Below are positions 57,090 to 64,000 of a stretch of DNA of 64,000 bases, piece after piece; the stretch's first letter is position 1; every line of letters begins with the position of its first letter. The notes under the pieces are model-generated. The model had not been told where the DNA came from, did not search any database, and worked only from the letters and a program-made list of their open reading frames with translations. The translations under genes were made by a program, and so were the position numbers. Source of the stretch: Arachis hypogaea (taxonomy: Eukaryota > Streptophyta > Magnoliopsida > Fabales > Fabaceae); assembly GCF_003086295.3 (NCBI RefSeq), contig NC_092052.1:23969427-24033426 (forward strand), in the 5' to 3' direction.

Positions 57090-57385
57090 AAGTTAGTGAT
57101 CTCAGCCGAGAGGTACTAGTTAGCCAAGCTGATCTGGGAGCTAAGAGTTTGTTGTAAGCACTGAAAATAGAAAGCTTGCCGTTAGAGTTGGTTGTAAAAT
57201 CCGTTATTATGATAGGTTGATTAGATAGTATATATAGGAAGCTTAGTGCATTGTACATATTGTGATTTGTCAAATTCAGAAAATGAGAAATCAGTTTTAT
57301 TTCTCAACCATTTTATCTCTACGTTCTCTTTCTTCACACTGAAACTTCTTCTATCTTCATCCTCTAGAACTCAGTTTCTTAAACA
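57090..57385 (+). repeat. Possible solo LTR, Ty1-copia-like
   Basis: A U3-like region is followed by TATATATAGG (57228-57237), CATTGTACATATTGTG and a CT-rich end (ACGTTCTCTTTCTTCACAC), the layout of many short plant copia LTRs. Termini and target duplication could not be fixed. It lies about 200 bp beyond the EXO70J stop. Confidence 0.35.
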
Positions 57386-57565
57386 TGATGCACAAATAAT
57401 ATATATTTTTTAAGTCCTTAACAATAGAAATTATAAGTGTAAACTGTAAAATAAATTCAAGACTAATCACTGATATTTGACAAAATCAATTCTCTTAAAA
57501 AAGAAAAAAATTGTATATCACGAGCTTGGATAGCCTTACCTTCTCTTTTGGCAACTTATTCATGG

Positions 57566-59713
57566 TCAGAAAAATGCAAAAAACGAGCCGTCCAACGTGC
57601 CCCTGAGGCGGCTTTCAACTTCCGACGTTGAATACTCGATGTACTCATCAGCATGATCAAGAAGAATATCGCGAAACTTGTTGATGAAATTTCCATATGC
57701 TGGGACTAAGACCAAGCGCACCGATTCTATTATATCTTCCCGTAGCTTCTGATCATCGAGTGACGAATGACGCTGTTCAACCAACGTTTTTGGAAATTGC
57801 TCGTTGAACGACCGGAGCTTCTCTTTCATTGACTCTGCCGTCACATTATCGCTGTCCAACTTCAAGAAGCCCAACACGTTATCCCATGAGATTCTTTGAT
57901 AGTCCTTGATGTACTGATCGATTTTGGCACTTTGTTCTTCTAGCCAAGTACCCCCCAAAATGGTGTTCAATTGAGTACCACAGACTTTCTTTACTATGTA
58001 ATTAACATTATCGATTAAGTAAATACTGCCCACGGAAGCATTCTTAAATTTTTTTGTGAAGGCTTCCAAATTGGTCTCTAGCAGCTCGATCATCCAAGCA
58101 ATGTGAGTAGAAAGCGAAGACACTCCTTCCATGACATCAACCATGGGGTAATCATGGAGGATTAATTCAAGGGTGTCTCTTTCCCTGAAGGCATCACTGA
58201 GGCGGAACATTACTCGGATAGTAGTGCTATGAATTTTGTCCCTAATATAGTACCCACTTCCATCTGCGTGAGCCAATTCCTCCAACTCCGTGAAAAAGTA
58301 ATCCTTAATTACTCTACACAGTCTTTCTTTAACGCGCGCTGCTTCAATCCAGAGTGAAGAGCCGAAGTGAGAATTAGAAAACAGTGACTCAAAGGCTGGA
58401 ATACTTAGGTTTAGTGTTCTGAACACTTGGAAAATGGAGTGCGAATAGCTCATCTGTTCAAAATTCCTCCTATTTGCAATATGATCCGTGAAATTCAGTA
58501 AATCTTGTGCCAATTCCGAGCAAACCTGCATGAAACACTTATCCGAGATTTCAGAGTGGGAGCCAAAGATTCGCTGGCAGAGTCTCCGTTCATAAGGAAA
58601 TAGCATCCTCAATGCTATGGTGGAAAGTTTAATCCACCTCTGGATCCTGTGCCTTTCGCTTCCATCGTGGATGTCATTCCATGTTTGTTGCACATTCAAC
58701 TGTAACTCCACCTGGCATATCTCCAAGAACCGTTTCCGACTTCTGCTGTATTCATCCACCACCAAATTCTTAATGTGCTCTTCAAACTGGGGCGAATTCT
58801 TCATCAAGCGATTCAGCTCATCAAGTACCTGTGGCGAAATCCTATCCACTAGGAAGTTGGGGTCATTCACCAATACCTCTGGAACCTCTTCACTTCTATC
58901 CGTGATGTAATCCTTCAAGGGGCGCTGTAACTCCCTTGCAACTTCCCTATCCATCCCATTAAGCGGGCGTAGAGCATGCCTGAACACGTCTAAGAGATCA
59001 TCACGCCGAACTGGTGGTTGAGGCGCCAAAAGAGGAACAGTATCGGTATCGGTATTATTGGATTGTTGTGGACTCATTAGAGCGCCGGTATCATCAACAT
59101 GAGAAGTTTCAGCATCGGGTGAAGCTGGTAGAGGCGTTCGAATGGGGAGGCGACCGCGTTCTCCTGATAGTTCATCTAGAAATGAAGAAAGAATGATGAG
59201 TGGATAACTGAAGCATGCTCCAGGGAAAACCAACCACCATTTTATCTCCATGAGTCGGATAAGTAGAACTCCAAGAAAAAAGTATACGATTTCTCCCAAA
59301 AAACCGAGTCGAGTCTGTATTGCTAGACTTAAAAACAGCACAGCAAATGCAGCATAGGATACCAGGCCATATACATCCGGTTCCTCCTCTTTTTCTTTAT
59401 CAAGAAAGAAGGTGAGGATATATGTGACTATAATGGCGAAAAATACCAAATGTGCTTTAACCCAAGGATTGCTCCCCTCTAGCATTTTTTTTGCAATTAA
59501 AACTGCAATACAGATGAGGGCAATGCAAGCAACGGAGATGATGGAGAATTTAAGCAACAGATTCCATTCTTTAAGATGATGGTTGAAGAAGCTGACAGCA
59601 AAACAGATGAGTCCAACCGAAGCTGACAGGACACTACTCACTAACCACCATTCATGTGACCTATGCAGCATCCAATCTTTTAATTGGTCTGGCAAGGAAG
59701 AAGCAGTAGGCAT
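57566..59713 (-). CDS. EXO70J: EXO70J-type exocyst subunit with membrane-spanning N-terminus
   Basis: Intact single-exon gene of 715 residues (ATG at 59713, TGA at 57566-57568). Residues 22-43, 52-74, 84-104, 114-133, 136-154 and 159-179 are six hydrophobic spans. A charged linker follows (180-240, with a Thr/Asp repeat). The EXO70 C-terminal helical-rod domain begins near 295 (FLVDRISPQVLDELNRLM) and continues through FMQVCSELAQDLLNF, WIEAARVKERL, VSSLSTHIAWMIELLETNL and VNYIVKKVCGTQL to 715. EXO70 tethers secretory vesicles to target membranes as part of the exocyst. Canonical EXO70 proteins lack membrane spans. The fused N-terminus is the hallmark of the legume EXO70J group, linked in soybean to senescence and nodulation (recall, not searched). 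No stops, frameshifts or neighbouring genes; it is the only intact host gene here. Confidence 0.92.
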   Translation of the reverse strand: MPTASSLPDQLKDWMLHRSHEWWLVSSVLSASVGLICFAVSFFNHHLKEWNLLLKFSIISVACIALICIAVLIAKKMLEGSNPWVKAHLVFFAIIVTYILTFFLDKEKEEEPDVYGLVSYAAFAVLFLSLAIQTRLGFLGEIVYFFLGVLLIRLMEIKWWLVFPGACFSYPLIILSSFLDELSGERGRLPIRTPLPASPDAETSHVDDTGALMSPQQSNNTDTDTVPLLAPQPPVRRDDLLDVFRHALRPLNGMDREVARELQRPLKDYITDRSEEVPEVLVNDPNFLVDRISPQVLDELNRLMKNSPQFEEHIKNLVVDEYSRSRKRFLEICQVELQLNVQQTWNDIHDGSERHRIQRWIKLSTIALRMLFPYERRLCQRIFGSHSEISDKCFMQVCSELAQDLLNFTDHIANRRNFEQMSYSHSIFQVFRTLNLSIPAFESLFSNSHFGSSLWIEAARVKERLCRVIKDYFFTELEELAHADGSGYYIRDKIHSTTIRVMFRLSDAFRERDTLELILHDYPMVDVMEGVSSLSTHIAWMIELLETNLEAFTKKFKNASVGSIYLIDNVNYIVKKVCGTQLNTILGGTWLEEQSAKIDQYIKDYQRISWDNVLGFLKLDSDNVTAESMKEKLRSFNEQFPKTLVEQRHSSLDDQKLREDIIESVRLVLVPAYGNFINKFRDILLDHADEYIEYSTSEVESRLRGTLDGSFFAFF

Positions 59714-60337
59714 GTTTTCGCGAAGCTAATAAGGCTTAGTTCATACACACACAGTAAGCAGGAAAGGGTAATTGTCTAGCCGAAAAGCTCTTCGCCTCTT
59801 CTTCCCTATTTTAAGTGACAAGGTTTCACTGCAAGTTGTAATCTTATTATTATTGTTGTTGAGAAAAAGATAAGCCAGCTTCTCCATCATTCACAGTTTC
59901 ACCCCAAGTTTCGAAGAAGAAGCGCCCATTATGATTATCATTATTTTTTTTTTTTCATTTGGAAGAACCTGCTTCTTTTTTCACCTAGTATTAGCCGTAC
60001 TTCTGCGACCCAAGAGAGAAATGTTATTTTATTTCTGTGCGTACCAACTACCACCTCCTTAGTATTTTAATGGCACTTTCGGCGTTCTAAATGAATGCAT
60101 CCACATTCTTTTTGTTCGATTTCAACATAGTTTGGAAAGCAAAAAAGTAGTCGGAAAAGAAAGTCGTTGCCCATCAATTGTGTATGAAACAATGAAAGGG
60201 TTATCCCTCTGTTTCTTACCTTACCGCGTTTTGTTTGAAACAAATAAAAGGAGCAAATATAAAGAACTGCTGCATGTAGCATATGTCCAAAACGCAAAAG
60301 ACCAAAAGTTTTCTCCCAAAAGACCAAAAGGAGCTAA
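59714..60337 (-). promoter_or_regulatory. Upstream region of EXO70J
   Basis: Presumed promoter and 5' UTR of EXO70J, read on the minus strand. No convincing TATA box was identified; TTAAAATAGG near 59810 is the closest. A T-run is at 59946-59957. The short minus-strand ORF at 60327-60067 resembles nothing known and is not called. Confidence 0.4.
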
Positions 60338-60456
60338 TATCTATTACTATATATTTATATATAAATACTATTAATTTTTTCTAAAATTAGAAATGAGACT
60401 TGATCAAACCTTTAGATAAGGATTAAAATACTATACTATTTAAATTATGGAGACCA
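60338..60456 (-). repeat. SINE-like repeat, copy 2
   Basis: Direct repeat of 55648-55766 (ATCTATTACTATATATTTAT at the left and CCTTTAGATAAGGATTA at the right). The B-box equivalent is mutated here (GGTTTGATCAAG). The two copies bracket EXO70J, 4.7 kb apart. Confidence 0.5.
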
Positions 60457-60691
60457 CTCACATAAAGACGCCTAAAACATCTTTTCTTAAAGATGTTTCT
60501 ATGTTGTGTTTTAATTTATTTTTGTATAATTTATTTGGTGTTCCTCATCACATATTATTAAATTCCTCAAAAGATTTTCTTTCCAGAAACAATAAAAAAC
60601 ATTTAATTTAAACTAAAACAAAAAAAATAATAAATTAATTATTAGATTTTTTTTAAAAGATTATTTACATAAAAAAATATATCACATTCAT

Positions 60692-60731
<40 letters not shown>

Positions 60732-61030
60732 CAAGCTCTTAAAATTTTTATAAATAAAAAAATAATTAATTTATATTCGTACAATATATAAAATAATTAC
60801 TATATTATTATTATATTATATATTAAGATTCACTAATTTAAATTTTTTTATTTTTAATATAAGCATTAGAAATAAATAAAATTTTTATAACTAAATGTAG
60901 TGTAATAAAATATATATAATATTAATTAGATCTTAAAAATTCTAAAAAAATAGTTTCTTTCGTTTTAGTAAAATAACTATTTATTAAAGTAGACAAATTA
61001 ATTATTTTTTTCTCATATACAGTTTTTTTT
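60457..61030. other. AT-rich DNA with (AT)n
   Basis: No gene. (AT)n microsatellite at about 60693-60730. Confidence 0.5.
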
Positions 61031-61685
61031 AGGGTTGCACATGGATCGGATAATATCCGCATATCCGCGGTAATTATTCGCATCCGATCCAAATTTTGCG
61101 GATATTATCCGATCCGCAGAGCCATCGGATCGGATCGAATCGGATCCGCACTATGGTCGGATCGGATTGCGGATTTGGCAGTGATATCCGCGGATCCGAT
61201 CCGCAAATCCGCATATCCGCACATCACATATAAATAGCATAGTTTAAGAAAATAAACCCTAATGTGATATGAATTTTAGTGTGTTATTTCTGAATTTTAT
61301 GATATTTTGTTTTTAATTTTTTATGTTGTACTTCAACTTAGAATAATTAAACTTAAATCTTGTGTTATTATTTTATTTTTGTTATTCAAAAGAACTATTA
61401 TTGATAATATTTTAGGAGTAAATAGGCTTAAACAGATAAAAAATGAATTTTTTGGATTTTTTTTGTAAAAATAGTCAAATAGAATCTTAAAATAGTTTTT
61501 TTTTTTAAATTATGCAGATATACCTGATATCCGATCCGATCCGATCCGCATACTTGCGGATCGGATCGGATCGGATCCGGCCTAAAAAAATGCGGATATC
61601 GTATCCGATCCGATCCGATGAGTGCAGTGCGGATCGGATAGAATTTTAGGCTATATCCGATCCGATCCGATCCGTGTGCAACCCT
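61031..61685. mobile_element. Foldback element rich in CGGATC repeats
   Basis: 655 bp with inverted ends AGGGTTGCAC...GTGCAACCCT. Both ends are packed with ATCCGATCCGATCC-type hexamer repeats and GCGGATAT motifs, about 190 bp on each side, around an AT-rich centre. No coding capacity. The ends resemble hAT-type MITEs, but no clear target duplication was found. Confidence 0.7.
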
Positions 61686-62209
61686 AGTACTTTTTTTAAG
61701 ACATAAAAGTAATTAATTAGGACATTGGTTAAGATAATTAAAGTCACTATTTCATTACATTTTTAATTTAAAGAAAAATCCTAGTTAATTTTGGTATAGA
61801 AATTTCAAATTTGAAAACATTGATAAAAATTATGTTGAATTTTGATTTTTTTGATTCTCATTTAAATTAATCACTACATAAGTTAAAGTTCTGTTTTGAA
61901 ATTATATTCGAGCTTTAATCTGATTTTAAAAGTTTCAATTTACTTAGTTTGATTTTTTAACTTAGGTATCTGTGACTCATATTAGGGTTTTAAGTGTTTA
62001 GTTGAAAAAAAATAAGGTAAAAAAAATTTCAATTGTCACATCAAACAGTCGCTAGAATGTATAATGTAACAGTCGTTAGTCCATCTCAGCATGTTGTTAA
62101 CGATTTTGTGAGACAGTGACAAAAATAAGATTAGGAACCAATGTGAGTCATAACTATTAAGTTGGGAGACTAAATTGAGTAAATTGAAGTTTTTGAAATT
62201 AGATTGAAA
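61686..62209. other. AT-rich DNA
   Basis: No gene, RNA or repeat recognised. Confidence 0.4.
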
Positions 62210-63010
62210 CATAGTTGTTAGAATCGAACCAGTAATCGAACCGGTCAAGCTACTGGTTCACTGGTTTATTGGTTCAACCGATAAATCACTGGTTGAACCG
62301 ATAAAACCGGTCTCACGTAAATATAAAATATAAAATAGTTAAAAACTTAAAATTAAAATTTGAAATACATATCTTCACTAATATTTTATGAAGAATCAAG
62401 TCTCAATTTCTAAAAATAACTAATATAAAAAAATCATAAAATTTTAATACTACAATAGTATCTTATTTTGACACAATAAAAAAATAATTAATTCACAAAG
62501 CCTATCATCTAACTATAATATCAGTAGATTTTAACACTAACATCAAAACAAATAACCTTAATCACAATACTAGCAATAAAATAGATCAAGTAAATTAATA
62601 AATTTTTAGTAAAATTTATATTTATATTAATAATGGTGTATAATTAAAATATAATTAATTTTAAAAATAGAAAAAATAAAAATTAAATTAAATTAGATAT
62701 TTATGTATACTATATAATTAGTATTTGTCAAATATAATACTTAGAAGTGAAATGGCTAAATGGCAAGTAGAGGTTGCTTTTACTCGAAGGTTCTTGGTTC
62801 GAGACTTTGTGGTGAGTGGTAACATTTTAAAAAATTTTTCAAGCAGACCAGTTCGGTTAGACCGGTTTGCACCGGTTTGTATCGGTTTACACCGATTTTA
62901 TTTCTTAAATAGTCCAAAGAGTAAATCGAACCGAACTAGGGTTCGGTTCTAGTCTGATTCACTAGTTTTTCGGTCGAACCAGTCGATCCAGTTCGGTTTT
63001 TACAACTATG
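62210..63010. mobile_element. Non-autonomous TIR element (801 bp)
   Basis: Inverted ends CATAGTTGT...ACAACTATG, flanked by 8-bp repeats GATTGAAA (62202-62209) and GATTCAAA (63011-63018). Inside both ends are repeats of CGAACCGGT/ACCGGTTT motifs (62226-62312, 62845-62995). A tRNA-like phrase (GGCTAAATGGCAAG ... GGTTCGAGAC, 62754-62803) lies inside. No gene. The 8-bp duplication suggests the hAT superfamily. Confidence 0.7.
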
Positions 63011-63154
63011 GATTCAAATACGAATATAATTTCAGAGACCAATAAGTATTATCTCTTTGTTGATAATTAAGTTGTTTTAATAGTAATTAAGATCTAATAA
63101 TGGTTTATAATAAAAGAAGCATTCTTTTGCAACAATGAACCTATAGTAATAGTT

Positions 63155-63488
63155 AGGGGTGTTCATAGATTAGATCATATCCATATAAATCCACAATATT
63201 TATCCATATCTGATCTGTAATTTGAGGATATGATCTGATCTGTAAGATGATCGGATTGGATCGAATCGGATCCACACTCTAATCAAATAGAAGTAAATAT
63301 GTTTACAAAAGTAAACAAAAAAATTATTGACTTTTTTTATAAAAATAAAATTTTTTAATATTTTTTATTTTATGGATATATTTGATATCTGATCCAAACA
63401 TAAAAAGTGTGAATATCGAATTTGATCTAATGAGTTTAGTGCGGATTGGATCGAAATTTCAGCCATATCCCATCTATAAACACCCCTA
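63155..63488. mobile_element. hAT-like MITE related to 61031-61685
   Basis: Ends TAGGGGTGTTCATAGAT and AACACCCCTA. The interior has decayed GGATC/GATCC repeats, like the element at 61031 but more mutated. No clear 8-bp duplication. Confidence 0.6.
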
Positions 63489-63620
63489 ACAATAATAACT
63501 AAAAAATTATAATGATATATTTTTAACTAAGAGGAAGTGCCAAAAAAAAAAGTACTAAATACAAGAACATTTAATCAAATATTAAAAAAATTCTACTTTA
63601 AAACAGTTGGACTTTTTTTG

Positions 63621-63688
<68 letters not shown>

Positions 63689-63897
63689 GTAATAATAATA
63701 ATAATAATATGATAATTGTTTTATATATCACACAAATATAAACATTTTTTTCTATGATCTTAAGAAAGATTTTGTAAGTCCCTAACCTTGTTATCGATTT
63801 TTGTAGTGTTAGCCCTCATATTATCAATTTGATTCATATGTAATTCGGATGATAAATTATTTGGTGACATGCTTCCTTTTTTACTGTGATATACTTG

Positions 63898-63929
<32 letters not shown>

Positions 63930-64000
63930 GTACATTAAAAAATAACAGGCCAAATTATTGCCATAACATAATAGAAGTATGGAAGTTTATCATTCTTCTC
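63489..64000. other. AT-rich DNA with microsatellites
   Basis: (AT)n at 63623-63686, (TAA)n at about 63690-63707 and (ATT)n at about 63900-63929. No gene. Confidence 0.7.

Noticed and set aside
60067..60327. 86-codon minus-strand ORF upstream of EXO70J
   Set aside because: No recognisable domain, AT-rich context, no support for a promoter or splice sites.
62754..62803. tRNA gene suggested by A-box- and B-box-like phrases
   Set aside because: No cloverleaf can be formed, and the phrase lies inside a TIR element; at best a SINE remnant.

Overview
This is plant nuclear DNA, almost certainly from a legume and probably from Arachis (peanut or a wild relative). That assignment is inference. It rests on an intact intron-less EXO70 gene with six N-terminal membrane segments (the legume-restricted EXO70J type) and on Athila-type Ty3/gypsy retrotransposons loaded with CG-rich palindromes. 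About 85% of the window is transposable element sequence. The only intact host gene is EXO70J at 57566-59713 on the minus strand. No bacterial, CRISPR, tRNA or rRNA features are seen.

Layout. 1-14228: two near-identical copies of an autonomous Athila-type element arranged internal-LTR-internal around one shared LTR (5917-7399). Copy A, entering from the left edge, keeps the 3' half of pol, a third ORF in the env position and the 3' UTR. Copy B has PBS, gag, protease, RT, RNase H and integrase, then breaks off at 14228. 14229-25068: the 3' end and LTR of a second gypsy family, split by a complete non-autonomous element (15588-23839) that uses the same TGATAAACC termini as the Athila-type element. 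25118-36480: a CACTA (En/Spm) transposase fragment, split by a small LTR element with 5-bp target duplications CAGAA. That element is itself split by a rearranged non-autonomous gypsy element (25687-35124, target duplications TTCAT) containing a 2.8-kb inverted segment.

36481-38380 holds two foldback MITEs. 38383-43043 is a decayed Mutator-like element (MULE) with convergent plant-mobile-domain and transposase genes, bordered on both sides by clusters of an approximately 18-bp palindrome. 44154-45333 is a non-autonomous TIR element. 46263-51006 is a truncated gypsy gag/protease on the minus strand with its 5' LTR. 51016-51520 is a FAR1-like transposase fragment fused to a Tat-type gypsy integrase. 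That integrase is followed by an antisense ORF (54706-53028) and an LTR (55185-55601). 57566-59713 is EXO70J. 60338-64000 is AT-rich DNA with SINE-like and TIR elements and microsatellites.

Common architecture of the TGATAAACC elements. Four copies keep a GGTGGG-AGACAA-CCCACC stem-loop just after the last pol or ORF stop. Each then has a block of CG palindromes, a pyrimidine-rich leader ending in a 3' splice-site-like CAG next to a short ORF starting MATKKGKEKA (or a remnant of it). A purine tract matching the 3' PPT follows that ORF, and the real PPT lies about 1.45 kb further on. Autonomous and non-autonomous members share these cis elements, which fits a helper/parasite relationship. All identities and ages are by eye; no alignment or database search was run.
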